64,000 bases of DNA from positions 56,906 to 120,905 of the forward strand of contig NZ_AYZB01000035.1 in the NCBI RefSeq assembly GCF_001436415.1, read 5' to 3'. Under the pieces are notes generated by a model. The model ran no database searches, was not told the origin of the DNA, and was given only the letters and a program-made list of their open reading frames with translations. Origin of the DNA: Latilactobacillus graminis DSM 20719. GTDB lineage: Bacteria; Bacillota; Bacilli; Lactobacillales; Lactobacillaceae. This document shows positions 30,933-40,490 of the stretch, one piece after another. The position numbers and the translations under genes are program-made. The first letter of the stretch is position 1. The number at the start of each line of letters is the position of its first letter.

Positions 30933-31739
30933 CTATTCTTTAAACCATTTTGCTTGAAGTCTTGCGATTGTCCCATTTTTTTTGAGTTTACGGAAGCGAC
31001 GATTAATAAATTGACGTAGTTGTTGATCTTGTGGACGCATTCCAACTGCAAATTGTTCCGCTGCAAAGGGACTTTCGATGGTTTGAAAGTTCGTTCCGTT
31101 AGGCCGCGTCTTAATCTCAAATTGTGCATAAACTTCATCGATTAACAAGCCCTTAATACGGTGTGCTTGTAAATCAATAAAAGCATTATTATAGTTATCA
31201 TATAAGATTGGTGCTCGATTAGCAATTCTTTGCTGCAAGCGTTTTGGATGCTTTTCAAGCTGCTCCATACCAGAAGAACCGGTTTGTACCCCAAGGGCTT
31301 GTTGATTTAAATCAGCTATTTGATTAATTGGCCGTTTTTTAAGTGAAACTAGCATTTGTCGATTACTTAAATATGGCACGCTAAAAGCTACCCGCTTGGC
31401 TCTTTGCATCGTCTTAGAGTAGCCACTCCAAATTAGATCAATGGTTTGGTTGTTTAATTCAGTTTCTTTCATATCCCAATCAATCGACTGAAAATCGACT
31501 GTAATATCACGTCCTTTAAATATAGCACGCGCTAAGTCGACATCAAATCCAGTTAATTGACCGGATTTCTTGCGGTACGTCATTGGGACAAAACTATCAT
31601 CGATGCCGACGACGATTTGATGTCGTTTTTGGATGGTGGCCCATTGATCGGCATGTTGCTTATGTTGAGTACAACCGGTTAAACTAATTACTGCCATATA
31701 TAAAATACTGATTAATACTATTTTTTTAAGCTTCATCAT
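30933..31739 (-). CDS. Polar amino-acid ABC transporter, substrate-binding lipoprotein
   Basis: A 268-residue SBP family 3 lipoprotein. The signal peptide ends in the lipobox LTGC, anchoring it outside the membrane. GIDDSFVPMTYRKKSGQLTGFDVDLARAI and DLIWSGYSKTMQRAKRVAFSVPY are typical of the glutamine/histidine/lysine-binding class. Start at 31739: the ATG overlaps the end of the ATPase gene and has AGAGG 9 bases upstream. Last gene of a permease-ATPase-SBP operon under T-box control. Confidence 0.92.
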   Translation of the reverse strand: MMKLKKIVLISILYMAVISLTGCTQHKQHADQWATIQKRHQIVVGIDDSFVPMTYRKKSGQLTGFDVDLARAIFKGRDITVDFQSIDWDMKETELNNQTIDLIWSGYSKTMQRAKRVAFSVPYLSNRQMLVSLKKRPINQIADLNQQALGVQTGSSGMEQLEKHPKRLQQRIANRAPILYDNYNNAFIDLQAHRIKGLLIDEVYAQFEIKTRPNGTNFQTIESPFAAEQFAVGMRPQDQQLRQFINRRFRKLKKNGTIARLQAKWFKE

Positions 31740-32379
31740 TTTTTTGAACCTCTTTTGGCTGCAATTCAAAGATTTGATCCGCAATTTGATTGGCAAATTG
31801 AATGTCATGAGTAACCACAATTTGTGTCATACCTTGGTTTTTCAAATCCAAAATTAATTGTGCCACATTAGCTACTAACGACGGATCCAAAGCACTTGTC
31901 GGTTCATCGTAGCAGAGGATTTCCGGTTGCATTGCCAATGCGCGCGCAATGGCAACTCGTTGACGTTGCCCCCCTGATAATTGGAACGGATAGGCTGCAG
32001 TTTGGCCGCTCAAACCTAATTGCTGCAACAATGCTACGCCGGCTATTTTGGCTGCTTTAGCAGTTTGTTTTTTTACCATGATAGGCGCTAAGGTTACGTT
32101 TTTAAGGACAGAAAGATGGGGAAACAAACGAAAATCTTGAAAAACAACACCGATTCGTGCTCCTTGCTTTCGGTGACTCGGTTCATAAGGGATACCATTG
32201 ATGAGAAAGCGACCACTATCCGGATGATCGAGGCCACTCATTAGGCGTAAGAGCGTCGACTTCCCTGCACCACTGGGACCGACAATCGCTAGGATACTAC
32301 CCGATTCAACTGATAAATTTAAATCAGTCAAAATTGGCCGGCCTTTAAAAGATTGATTAATATTTTCTAACTGAAACAT
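31726..32379 (-). CDS. Polar amino-acid ABC transporter, ATP-binding protein
   Basis: A 217-residue GlnQ/HisP-type ATPase. Walker A GPSGAGKS (about 34-41), Q-loop VFQDFRLFPHLSV, signature LSGGQRQRVAIARAL and Walker B ILCYDEPTSALDP are intact. Energises the adjoining permease; overlaps the binding-protein gene by 14 bases. Confidence 0.95.
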   Translation of the reverse strand: MFQLENINQSFKGRPILTDLNLSVESGSILAIVGPSGAGKSTLLRLMSGLDHPDSGRFLINGIPYEPSHRKQGARIGVVFQDFRLFPHLSVLKNVTLAPIMVKKQTAKAAKIAGVALLQQLGLSGQTAAYPFQLSGGQRQRVAIARALAMQPEILCYDEPTSALDPSLVANVAQLILDLKNQGMTQIVVTHDIQFANQIADQIFELQPKEVQKNDEA

Positions 32380-32391
32380 GTTAGCGCCTCC

Positions 32392-33036
32392 TTAGCGATA
32401 ATAACGATAATAGCGTTCAAGACGCCGTAATATCCAAGTACACATAGCTGTAAGCAATAGGTAGATAATGCCAACCAATAGCAATGGTAATAAGTTAACA
32501 TCCCTAGCACTAGCGACGTTGCCAGCACGTAGTAAATCGCCAATTCCGATAACATAGACCAACGATGAATCTTTAATTAAATTAATAACCTCATTACCGA
32601 CTGACGGTAAAACAATTTTGATTGTTTGCGGTACGATAATTTTTGTGATCGTCTGCGGCGCCGTTAGTCCCAATACTTCAGCCGCTTCTACCTGACCGTT
32701 ATCAACAGCTTGAAAACCGCCCCGAAATATTTCGGCAAAGTAGGCTGCATAATTCAAAATAAATGCGATCAATGCTGCATCAAACCGATTAAAAACCACT
32801 CCCACCACGGGCAAACCATAGAAGACGAAGATTAATTGTAATAATAGTGGTGTTCCCCGCATTAACCAAACGTATAAATTTAAGCCATCATGTAGCGGTT
32901 TAAATTTAGCTAACAATCCTAAGCTTAATAATAACCCTAGGGGAATCGCTCCAATAATTGTCAGGCCAAAAACAGCCAATGTCATCCGAGCACCACTGAG
33001 TAATGCCGGTAAAATTGATAAACTATAATGAATCAT
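32392..33036 (-). CDS. Polar amino-acid ABC transporter, permease
   Basis: A 214-residue HisM/GlnP-type permease with about five membrane segments; the cytoplasmic EAA loop is QVEAAEVLGLTAPQTITKIIVPQTIK. Probably a homodimer, since only one permease gene is present. First gene after a double T-box leader. Substrate is not determined by the sequence; the T-box implies it imports the amino acid whose tRNA is sensed. Confidence 0.94.
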   Translation of the reverse strand: MIHYSLSILPALLSGARMTLAVFGLTIIGAIPLGLLLSLGLLAKFKPLHDGLNLYVWLMRGTPLLLQLIFVFYGLPVVGVVFNRFDAALIAFILNYAAYFAEIFRGGFQAVDNGQVEAAEVLGLTAPQTITKIIVPQTIKIVLPSVGNEVINLIKDSSLVYVIGIGDLLRAGNVASARDVNLLPLLLVGIIYLLLTAMCTWILRRLERYYRYYR

Positions 33037-33061
33037 GCTAGACTCCTCTCATTTTGCCAAA

Positions 33062-33417
33062 ATAAAAAGCCCTCTTTATGTTAAAATCACACAAAGAGGG
33101 CGAATGTTTCGCGGTACCACCTCAAATTTTGTTCACTTCGCAGCAAACAACTCAGCTAGTTTTAGACCAACAAAAAAAACCTCTGGATTACTCCAAGAGG
33201 ACGAATTTATCGCGGTGCCACCTCAGTTTAATAAGCTGCTCACACAGCCTAAACTTATGTAGTTTCTAAAACTACAGCGATAACGGGCTAACGGATCATC
33301 TTTATTCGATAATCTAACTCACGGCTGTGCCATTAATCTCAAGGACTGATTTGCACCAAGCATCAGCTCTCTGAACCTTAAGAATTAATTTGGGCCGTTC
33401 AACGTTTAATATATTGT
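33062..33417 (-). promoter_or_regulatory. Partially duplicated T-box leader of the amino-acid ABC operon
   Basis: One stem I region (AGAGAGCTGATG... near 33370) is followed by two separate antiterminator/terminator modules. Module 1: AGGTGGCACCGCG (33211-33223) with a terminator stem CCTCT/AGAGG and eight T (33172-33200). Module 2: AGGTGGTACCGCG (33110-33122) with terminator stem GCCCTCTTT/AAAGAGGGC and T5 (33064-33101). About 50 nt separate them, too little for a second full stem I. The specifier codon was not assigned with confidence. Confidence 0.9.
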
Positions 33418-33422
33418 AACTC

Positions 33423-33451
33423 ATTCTAATGAAAATTTAGCTAAAAGTCAA
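33423..33451 (-). promoter_or_regulatory. Promoter of the ABC-operon T-box transcript
   Basis: TTGACT (33446-33451) and TAGAAT (33423-33428) with 17-bp spacing on the minus strand, just after the minD stop. Confidence 0.82.
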
Positions 33452-33461
33452 CATTCAATCA

Positions 33462-34256
33462 TTATTTCTTACCAAAAAGTCGTGACCAAAAACCGATTTT
33501 TTGTTGCTTGAGAGTCATCAATGGTACAGTTTCACCCAACAAGCGACGTGCAATATTACGGTAACCTTGACTAGCTGGATTCTTGGGATCCAACACGATT
33601 GGTTGACCAGCATTGGATGTTTTGATGACCGCATCATCATCAAAAATAATTCCAAGTAATGAAATCGACAGATGCTTCGTAATTTCATCGACATCCATCG
33701 TTTCGCCTTCATTCATCATATGTCGCCGAATTCGGTTAATCACTAACCGTGGAGCGATACGCATTTCTTGTTCTTCCAATAAACCAACAACCCGATCAGC
33801 ATCACTGACTGACGAAATTTCTGGCGTGGCGATTACAATCGCTCCATCAGCACCGGCAATTGCATTTTTAAAGCCGGATTCAATCCCGGCTGGGCAATCG
33901 AGAATCACAAAATCAAATTCTTCCTTTAATTCAGCAACAATCGCAGCAACTTCATCTGGAGTTAAAGCATCTTTATCCGCATTTTGAGCCGCTGGCAACA
34001 AGTAAAGCAAGTCATCAAAACGCTTGTCTTTAATCAAAGCTTGATGTAATTTAGCTCGACCTTGGGCGACATCCACGATGTCATAGATAATGCGATTGCT
34101 CAGGCCTAAGACCACATCCAAATTTCGGAGACCAATATCTAAATCTAATAAGCAAACCTTTTTATCTAAAAGGGCAAGCGCCGTCCCAATATTAGCACTT
34201 GACGTTGTCTTACCAACCCCACCTTTACCGGATGTAATAACCAAAGCTGTTCCCAT
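33462..34256 (-). CDS. minD: Septum-site-determining ATPase MinD
   Basis: A 264-residue deviant-Walker-A ATPase: ITSGKGGVGKTTSSANIG at residues 6-23, LLDLDIGLRNLD, ILDCPAGIESG, and a C-terminal amphipathic tail (LKQQKIGFWSRLFGKK) for membrane binding. It positions MinC away from midcell. There is no minE, as expected for a DivIVA-type Gram-positive Min system. Last gene of mreBCD-minCD. Confidence 0.97.
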   Translation of the reverse strand: MGTALVITSGKGGVGKTTSSANIGTALALLDKKVCLLDLDIGLRNLDVVLGLSNRIIYDIVDVAQGRAKLHQALIKDKRFDDLLYLLPAAQNADKDALTPDEVAAIVAELKEEFDFVILDCPAGIESGFKNAIAGADGAIVIATPEISSVSDADRVVGLLEEQEMRIAPRLVINRIRRHMMNEGETMDVDEITKHLSISLLGIIFDDDAVIKTSNAGQPIVLDPKNPASQGYRNIARRLLGETVPLMTLKQQKIGFWSRLFGKK

Positions 34257-34258
34257 TT

Positions 34259-34930
34259 TTATTGCTCCTTCATTTTACGATATAATTTTGGATTAATTTG
34301 TTTCAAATCCGTTAACTCACCGTAGTCGATAACGTGTAAATCATTAATAAAACTAACGCTTTGCGCCGTAAATAGCGTTTTCTTATGATTGAGAACTTCG
34401 ACGGCATCTGCAATCCGTAACTGTAAAGCGTGTGACAAGTCACCGACGACAACCGCTTCGGTATTGTCAGGAAAGCCTGCATGAACAATCCCGGCAACCT
34501 CTCCCAGGACGAAAATACTGCCCGTTGCTTTTAATGTTGCCCCTTGATGCAAATTACCGACAAATAGGACATCACCGACATAATTCATTTCTTGCCCGCT
34601 CCGTAAAACACTTGGCTCAACATGCAGACTATTTTTCTGACGCTCAATTTCAGCTTGCTCAACAGACATAACTTCCGCTTGAATACTGGTCACATTAAAT
34701 TCTGGGAATTGTTCAAAGACGGCCCCCAGAGCTTGCTTTTGCGCGTCATCTAATAAGCGTCTCCCAGTTGTAAGTTCCAATTCAATCTGGTCGCTACCCA
34801 ACTGAGGTTGCTCTAAGCGAATCTTATGTAATAATTCTGCTAAGGTCCCCAACGCTTGGTCAAAATCTGCACCCGCATCAATCTTTAACTCGAAACCTTC
34901 TTTGTGTCCTCGTAACGTGACTGCATCCAT
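34259..34930 (-). CDS. minC: Septum-site-determining protein MinC
   Basis: A 223-residue FtsZ-assembly inhibitor. The N-terminal alpha/beta domain is poorly conserved; the C-terminal beta-helix has LRSGQEMNYVGDVLFVGNLHQGATLKATGSIFVLGEVAGIVHAG, typical of MinC. Two bases separate it from minD. Confidence 0.94.
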   Translation of the reverse strand: MDAVTLRGHKEGFELKIDAGADFDQALGTLAELLHKIRLEQPQLGSDQIELELTTGRRLLDDAQKQALGAVFEQFPEFNVTSIQAEVMSVEQAEIERQKNSLHVEPSVLRSGQEMNYVGDVLFVGNLHQGATLKATGSIFVLGEVAGIVHAGFPDNTEAVVVGDLSHALQLRIADAVEVLNHKKTLFTAQSVSFINDLHVIDYGELTDLKQINPKLYRKMKEQ

Positions 34931-34946
34931 AAAAAAATCAAACCCC

Positions 34947-35477
34947 TTATCGTTCTGATTTTAATTTTAGCAATAAATATTTTAAAGGCAAATACAAAAA
35001 GATAAAAAAAACTAAATTTAATGCAATTGTCGGTGCTAAAACATTACTGATAAATTCGATCGGTGTTATCGTAGCGTAACCGATCAATCGATTCATGATG
35101 TAAATCGCACTTTCTAATAATGTCAAACATAAAATGTCAATTAAGCCGATAAAAAATACTGAATCCGGCAAATACTGCTTCAAATAACGAATTGTATAAA
35201 TAATCAATGGGACAGCAAATGTATACATGCCAATCATCCCAGTATAATACAAATCATATAAAAATCCGATTCCAGTGGCGTACCAAATTAGTTGATGTTC
35301 CTCAGGTAACATAAAAACTGTTACGACTAAAACAAGCATAAACAACCGACTAATTAACGTATGATCTGGTGTATATAGCCATTGTTCACCTAAGTGACTG
35401 ATAGTCCCATCTAAATAAAACGCGACAAGCAGGTAGACTGGTAATAAATAACGACGTTGTAACTGGGGCGCGTTCAT
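34947..35477 (-). CDS. mreD: Rod shape-determining protein MreD
   Basis: A 176-residue integral membrane protein with about five or six membrane segments, matching MreD in size, position after mreC (2-base gap) and hydrophobic pattern. It is part of the elongasome. Sequence conservation in MreD is low, so synteny carries most of the assignment. Confidence 0.92.
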   Translation of the reverse strand: MNAPQLQRRYLLPVYLLVAFYLDGTISHLGEQWLYTPDHTLISRLFMLVLVVTVFMLPEEHQLIWYATGIGFLYDLYYTGMIGMYTFAVPLIIYTIRYLKQYLPDSVFFIGLIDILCLTLLESAIYIMNRLIGYATITPIEFISNVLAPTIALNLVFFIFLYLPLKYLLLKLKSER

Positions 35478-35479
35478 TC

Positions 35480-36340
35480 TTACTCACCTTCAATCGTTCG
35501 TTTGATGACTGTCACGACAGTTAGGTTATTTAAATCGGCGGCTGGTGTCACATAAACGGTTAAAGCTAAGCCATAATCATCTTTCTTGACTGCTGCTACT
35601 TTACCAAGAAACAGGCCTTTGGGGGTCAAGCCCCCCAGTCCGGAGGTAATGACTTTATCACCTTTGGCAATTGCAGCATCAGTCTTAATCTGACCAAGTT
35701 TTAATTGCTTCCGGTCAGCATTGTAACCAGACATAATTCCGTTAACCTGTTTGCCGTCTTTGGTATTGACTACTGCTGCAAAACCGTTACTGCTTTGATC
35801 GGTACTTGAAACCAATTCAACTTTTGAATTGGTCTTATTGACTTCAACAATGCGTCCAATGATACCGGATTCCGACATCACTGGCATGTCTTTTTTAAGG
35901 CCAGCTAGAGTTCCTTTATTAATCACTAACCCATTTTGCCAATTATCGGGATTACGTGATAAAACCGATGCGTTAACGGTTGTATAGTCGGTTAATGTCC
36001 CTTTTAACCCGATTTCTTTTTTCAAACTTGCATTTTCTTCTTTAAGGGTTTGTGTTTGTACTTTAGTTTGCGCTAAATCATCAAGTTGCGCTTTAAGTTC
36101 TTTATTTTCTTGATACGTATTAATCAAATCAGTTAGGGCATCCACGCCATGGCCAATTCCATTAGCAGGAATACTGATGACCTGATTCGTAATTCCTGTA
36201 ACATCATTGCCAAATTGGCGGATGAAACTGGGGTTCTTCTTATTATTCCGTAAACCAACAGACATCGCAATGAAGCCGAGGCAAACGATTAGTATAATTA
36301 ATAGCATAATTAACTTCTTATTTGAAAAAAACTTTTGCAT
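35480..36340 (-). CDS. mreC: Rod shape-determining protein MreC
   Basis: A 286-residue protein: one N-terminal membrane segment (about 8-30), a coiled-coil (about 65-110, ENKELKAQLDDLAQTKVQTQTLKEENASLKKEIG), then the beta-barrel domain (VLSRNPDNWQNGLVINKGTLAGLKKDMPVMSESGIIGRI). It links the MreB filament to peptidoglycan synthesis. I start at the ATG at 36340; the upstream extension is unlike the family. Confidence 0.95.
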   Translation of the reverse strand: MQKFFSNKKLIMLLIILIVCLGFIAMSVGLRNNKKNPSFIRQFGNDVTGITNQVISIPANGIGHGVDALTDLINTYQENKELKAQLDDLAQTKVQTQTLKEENASLKKEIGLKGTLTDYTTVNASVLSRNPDNWQNGLVINKGTLAGLKKDMPVMSESGIIGRIVEVNKTNSKVELVSSTDQSSNGFAAVVNTKDGKQVNGIMSGYNADRKQLKLGQIKTDAAIAKGDKVITSGLGGLTPKGLFLGKVAAVKKDDYGLALTVYVTPAADLNNLTVVTVIKRTIEGE

Positions 36341-36376
36341 GGTTTTTGGCCACCATCCATCCTTAATATCGTAAAG

Positions 36377-36482
36377 ATGGGACAAAAACCGGTAATCAGT
36401 AGTCCTAGCTAGCAATTGATTCTCAACCTGAATCTGTCACTAATTTAGGTGCTACGTCAACGCTGACCGCTTCTTGTCCCAT
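36377..36482 (-). other. Long imperfect inverted repeat between mreB and mreC
   Basis: Arms 36463-36482 and 36377-36399 pair with a 9-bp outer stem (ATGGGACAA/TTGTCCCAT) and an interrupted inner stem around a 63-nt loop. It fills the 155-nt spacer between mreB stop and mreC start and has no terminal T run. Possible mRNA processing or differential-expression element; function inferred only from position. Confidence 0.45.
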
Positions 36483-36495
36483 TTCTACTAAACGA

Positions 36496-37500
36496 TTAAT
36501 TTTTCTTCATAACATCGATATTCTTTAGTGATTCGCCAGTTCCAATAGCAACACAATCTAATGGATCTTGGGCAATAAAGACGGGTACTTTAGTAGCATC
36601 TGAAATAACCTCTGGTAGGTGTTTCAATAATGCGCCACCACCGGTTAAAACAATTCCGTGATCAATCACATCAGCTGCAATTTCTGGTGATGTTTCTTCA
36701 AGTGTTTCTTTGATAGCTTCAATAATGGCCGTTACCACTTCCTTAATTGCTTCAGCAATATTGGTGGCCTGAATATCAACAGTCTTCGGTAAACCAGTCA
36801 CTAAATCACGACCGCGAATGCTCATTGCTTCAATTTCCTTAGCCCGTTCTGGCGATGCTGAAGCAATTTGAAATTTGATCTGTTCAGCAGTTCTTTCACC
36901 AATTAATAAATTATTATTTTGTCGGATGTACGAAATAATTGCATCATCAAGCTTATCACCGGCCATTCGGATTGAACGACTTGAAACGATGCCACCTAAT
37001 GAAATCGTCGCAACGTCGGTTGTTCCACCACCAATATCAACGACCATGCTACCAGTCGGATCCATCACAGGTAGCCCTGCACCAATGGCAGCAGCAAATG
37101 GTTCTTCGATGACATAGGCATCACGCGCACCTGCCACTTTAGTTGCATCAATTACGGCGCGCTTTTCAACTTCAGTCACACCACTTGGGACACAAACCAT
37201 AACAAATGGTTTACTTGCTGAGCGACCTAATGATTTTTCAATAAAATATTTAAGCATGGCAGCCGTTGTATCGTAATCAGCAATCACGCCATCTTTCATG
37301 GGACGAATCGCCACAATACTACCGGGTGTCCGGCCAATCATATCACGGGCTTCTGAGCCAACAGCAATCACTTCACCGGTCTGTGTATTTTTAGCGACAA
37401 CCGAGGGTTCTCTTAAGACAATATCTTTCCCGTCCATATATACGAGTGTGTTTGCGGTACCTAAGTCAATACCGATGTTTTTAGTCCCTAATCCGAACAC
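36496..37500 (-). CDS. mreB: Rod shape-determining actin homologue MreB
   Basis: A 334-residue bacterial actin: [13 protein letters not shown] (phosphate 1), [18 protein letters not shown] (phosphate 2), [14 protein letters not shown] (adenosine loop). It organises lateral wall synthesis. The start is a GTG at 37500 with AGGAG upstream; a TATAAT (37546-37551, minus) is the likely -10. First gene of mreBCD-minCD. Confidence 0.97.
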   Translation of the reverse strand: MFGLGTKNIGIDLGTANTLVYMDGKDIVLREPSVVAKNTQTGEVIAVGSEARDMIGRTPGSIVAIRPMKDGVIADYDTTAAMLKYFIEKSLGRSASKPFVMVCVPSGVTEVEKRAVIDATKVAGARDAYVIEEPFAAAIGAGLPVMDPTGSMVVDIGGGTTDVATISLGGIVSSRSIRMAGDKLDDAIISYIRQNNNLLIGERTAEQIKFQIASASPERAKEIEAMSIRGRDLVTGLPKTVDIQATNIAEAIKEVVTAIIEAIKETLEETSPEIAADVIDHGIVLTGGGALLKHLPEVISDATKVPVFIAQDPLDCVAIGTGESLKNIDVMKKN

Positions 37501-37664
37501 TATTTTTCTCTCCTTCAGTTACCAAACGTTTTTATAGTCATTTGCATTATATCATAATTTTACGTAATAAAAAACGCAATGTAACTACTATGTTAACGGA
37601 TTTTCAGAAAATATTAGTCTTCAAACGTAAAATTAATGGATTCTTAAAGAAAGAATATCCATTG

Positions 37665-38339
37665 TCATTCCACCAAATATCCCTCTTCCCGTAAACTCAG
37701 ATATTGTTGACTCCCAATAATCAGATGATCTAAGCATGCAATCCCCATAAATTCTCCGCAGGCGATAATCCGTTTTGTAAATGCAATGTCCTGCGTCGAC
37801 GGGCTCAACTGACCACTCGGATGATTATGGACCAAAATAAATTTTGCTGCTGAATATTGGACTGCCAATTTGAATACTTCTCGCGGATGCGCCACTGAAC
37901 TATTCAAAGTGCCAATATAAATTTGTTTTGTTTGAATAATTTGATTCTTAACATCTAAAAAAACCGCCAACAATTGCTCTTGGGTTTCACCAGCCAGCGT
38001 TTCAAGCATGCGATAGCCAACCATCTGACTGGAAGCAACCACTCCAAAACGTAAAGTGCGTTGTGCTTGCAAGCGGCGACTCATTTCACAAATAGCCTGC
38101 AGTTCAACTGCTTTGACTGGTCCAATACCTGATAAAGTTTCTAGTTGTGTTAAACTTGCCTGCTCTAAATCGCGAAAATCAGGGTAGTGAGTTAACAACT
38201 TATGTGCGATCTCGGCCACGGAATACTGATGATTGCCTGATCGTAAAATAACAATTGCTAATTGCTCATTCGTCAGGCTTGCAGCGCCGTAACGCATTAA
38301 TTGTTCTCTTGGTTGTAAGGGCTCTTTGTTGACCATCAT
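37665..38339 (-). CDS. radC: RadC-like JAB/MPN metalloprotein
   Basis: A 224-residue protein: N-terminal helix-hairpin-helix (LETLSGIGPVKAVEL), then a JAMM/MPN+ domain with HPREVF, HNHPSGQLSPSTQD. Named RadC after an old E. coli allele; a DNA-repair role is not well supported. It lies upstream of mreB on the same strand, as in many Firmicutes. Confidence 0.94.
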   Translation of the reverse strand: MMVNKEPLQPREQLMRYGAASLTNEQLAIVILRSGNHQYSVAEIAHKLLTHYPDFRDLEQASLTQLETLSGIGPVKAVELQAICEMSRRLQAQRTLRFGVVASSQMVGYRMLETLAGETQEQLLAVFLDVKNQIIQTKQIYIGTLNSSVAHPREVFKLAVQYSAAKFILVHNHPSGQLSPSTQDIAFTKRIIACGEFMGIACLDHLIIGSQQYLSLREEGYLVE

Positions 38340-38411
38340 CTCGGTTTGCCTCCCATAAAAAACGCGCTTTGCGTCTCAATCGATTTAATTAACTATACGT
38401 CAATTAACCGA

Positions 38412-39062
38412 TTATTTTTCTAAATAGGGAATCACTTGTGCTAAATCTGCGACAGTCGCCAACGTTTGTTGCTGAGTGACTTCTGTTGGTGCAATTAGAT
38501 CCGGGATCATAATAACCGGAATAGCGGCCTGATTAGCGGCCATAACCCCATTGGGAGAATCTTCTAACACTAAAGCATTTGCAGCCGGCAATGCGAGCTT
38601 GTCTAAAGCTTTTAAAAAAATTTCTGGATGTGGTTTACCATGAGTCACTTCATCGCCAGCAACTACCTGATCAAAGCGTGCTTGTAAACCCGTACTTTGC
38701 ATAAAATCATCGACCATACTGCGAAAATTACTGGATGCAATCACCCGATTAATGCCATGGGCATCGCTATAATCAAGTAACGTCACTAGTCCCGGCTTAA
38801 TCGCCACGCCATCAGTAGCAATAACAGCGGCAACGTTCCGGTATGAACGATCAATAAATTCAGCAGCTGCATCTGCTGATCCCAATTTTTGTTTAAAGTA
38901 ATTGCGTAAATATGCATCCGTCGTCCCTAAAATAGCCTGATGATCGGCAGGTGTAAAGGCAAATCCCATTTCTTTAGCAGCACGAACATTGGCTTGATAG
39001 TAAATTTTTTCTGAATCAACCAATAAGCCATCCATATCAAAAATAATCCCTTTAGTTGTCAT
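38412..39062 (-). CDS. HAD-superfamily hydrolase, beta-phosphoglucomutase-like
   Basis: A 216-residue HAD subfamily IA protein with a helical cap. Catalytic DMDGLLVDS (nucleophile Asp9, acid/base Asp11), SSN (motif II), the Lys of HGKPHPEIF and EDSPNGVMAA (motif IV). Phosphatase or phosphomutase on small sugar phosphates; substrate unknown. Its ATG abuts the folC stop without a gap. Confidence 0.9.
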   Translation of the reverse strand: MTTKGIIFDMDGLLVDSEKIYYQANVRAAKEMGFAFTPADHQAILGTTDAYLRNYFKQKLGSADAAAEFIDRSYRNVAAVIATDGVAIKPGLVTLLDYSDAHGINRVIASSNFRSMVDDFMQSTGLQARFDQVVAGDEVTHGKPHPEIFLKALDKLALPAANALVLEDSPNGVMAANQAAIPVIMIPDLIAPTEVTQQQTLATVADLAQVIPYLEK

Positions 39063-40367
39063 TTACTGTGCTCCTTTAAAATATTGCCGAATCGTACTAA
39101 TTAAGTACAGTGATCCAGTCACAATTAAAATGTCATCGGCTGATACATCAGCCAATAAGTCAGTTAAGGCAAGCGGCCATTCTGGTTCAAATGGAATGCT
39201 GGCATCAACTACTGCGTACTGCTTAGCATTCGCGGCACGGGCGTTATCCGGAACAGCCGTTAAAACCAGGCGAGTTGCGATTTTTTTCAAGGGTGGCAAC
39301 ATCTGATCTAAATTTTTATCGCCTAGGGCCCCAAACAGTAGATAGATATCCCGATTTTTAAAATGATGCTGAATAGTCTGCACCAATTGTGCAACGCCTT
39401 CCGGATTATGGGCACCATCTAGTACAATTAAGGGTTCATCATTAATTTTTTCAAACCGTCCCGGCCAACTCACGCGATTTAAGCCCCGTTTAATATCGCG
39501 AATCGTTAAGGTTTGTTGCGTTAACTGTAAATAGCAACAGAATACTTGCAATGCGACTGCAGTATTTTCAATTTGATAGTCACCCATTAGCGGTATTTGT
39601 AGTTGCTTCAACGCGACAGTGTCATTTTGAAAAGTTAGCTGTTGCCCCCAAGATGGTAAGGCTTTAACGGATGACGTCGAAAAATCGCGCCCACTAATCA
39701 GCAATGGACTGGTCAACCGTCGAGCGGTATCTTCGACCACTGCTAATGCTGCTGCGGGTAACTGTCCGACCACCACTGGGTGACCTTCTTTAATGATTCC
39801 AGCTTTTTGTGTCGCGATTTCAGCAAAGGTCTGACCTAATAATGCTTGATGATCTAAACCAATTGAAGTAATAACTGAAACGAGCGGTGTCAAAACATTG
39901 GTCGAATCATATAATCCGCCGATACCAACTTCAATCACGGCAACATCAACGGCCTGTTGTTTAAAATAGAGAAACATCATAGCAGTGATACATTCAAACT
40001 CAGTCACTGTGAACTCAGGCTGGCTTTGTTGTAACAGTGCCACAGTCGCCTCAATTTTTTGGGTTATGATCACTAAATCAGTATCACTAATCGGGACTTG
40101 GTTAATCGCAATTCGCTCATTAAACCGCATAATAAATGGCGACGTGTAGCGCCCGACTTTTAACCCTAATTCTTCAATTAAGCAACTAACGATTTTAACA
40201 ACAGATCCTTTGCCGTTAGTCCCAGTTACATGGATAAATTGTTGATTAGCTTGTGGATTCCCAAGTGCTGCCAATAACTGTGTGATGCGATTCAGATTTA
40301 CCTTTTTATGCAGTCTAGGCCGTGAGTGAATATATGCCAAAGCTGTTTTATAATCTGTAACTGTCAT
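39063..40367 (-). CDS. folC: Folylpolyglutamate synthase / dihydrofolate synthase
   Basis: A 434-residue Mur-ligase-family enzyme that adds glutamate to folates. ATP loop HVTGTNGKGSVVK (about 44-56), FSSPFIM-like TSPFIMRFNERIAI, GIGGLYDSTNV, SIGLDHQALLG and VLDGAHNPEGV are in order. Between valS and the HAD gene; the valS-folC linkage is common in Bacillales and Lactobacillales. Confidence 0.95.
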   Translation of the reverse strand: MTVTDYKTALAYIHSRPRLHKKVNLNRITQLLAALGNPQANQQFIHVTGTNGKGSVVKIVSCLIEELGLKVGRYTSPFIMRFNERIAINQVPISDTDLVIITQKIEATVALLQQSQPEFTVTEFECITAMMFLYFKQQAVDVAVIEVGIGGLYDSTNVLTPLVSVITSIGLDHQALLGQTFAEIATQKAGIIKEGHPVVVGQLPAAALAVVEDTARRLTSPLLISGRDFSTSSVKALPSWGQQLTFQNDTVALKQLQIPLMGDYQIENTAVALQVFCCYLQLTQQTLTIRDIKRGLNRVSWPGRFEKINDEPLIVLDGAHNPEGVAQLVQTIQHHFKNRDIYLLFGALGDKNLDQMLPPLKKIATRLVLTAVPDNARAANAKQYAVVDASIPFEPEWPLALTDLLADVSADDILIVTGSLYLISTIRQYFKGAQ

Positions 40368-40445
40368 CGTCGATCTCCTTTAAAAAAAGCTGTCTTTATT
40401 TTAGCATAGTTTACTAGTCGCCTGATGGATAAAAACTAAACCAAT

Positions 40446-40478
40446 CTAAAAAGAACAGCACTTTTAGAAGTACTGTCC
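40446..40478 (-). terminator. Terminator after valS
   Basis: A 9-bp stem (40468-40476 with 40455-40463, one G-U) followed by T5 on the minus strand, 13 bases past the valS stop. Confidence 0.75.
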
Positions 40479-40490
40479 CTGATTATTTAT

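Noticed and set aside
33300..33417. Assigning the specifier codon of the ABC-operon T-box (AAA, GAT or AGA all seemed possible)
   Set aside because: Stem I could not be folded reliably by eye, so naming the amino acid would be a guess.
33613..33987. A 124-codon open frame on the plus strand opposite minD
   Set aside because: It lies entirely within minD on the other strand, has no RBS and no family-like features; a coding shadow.
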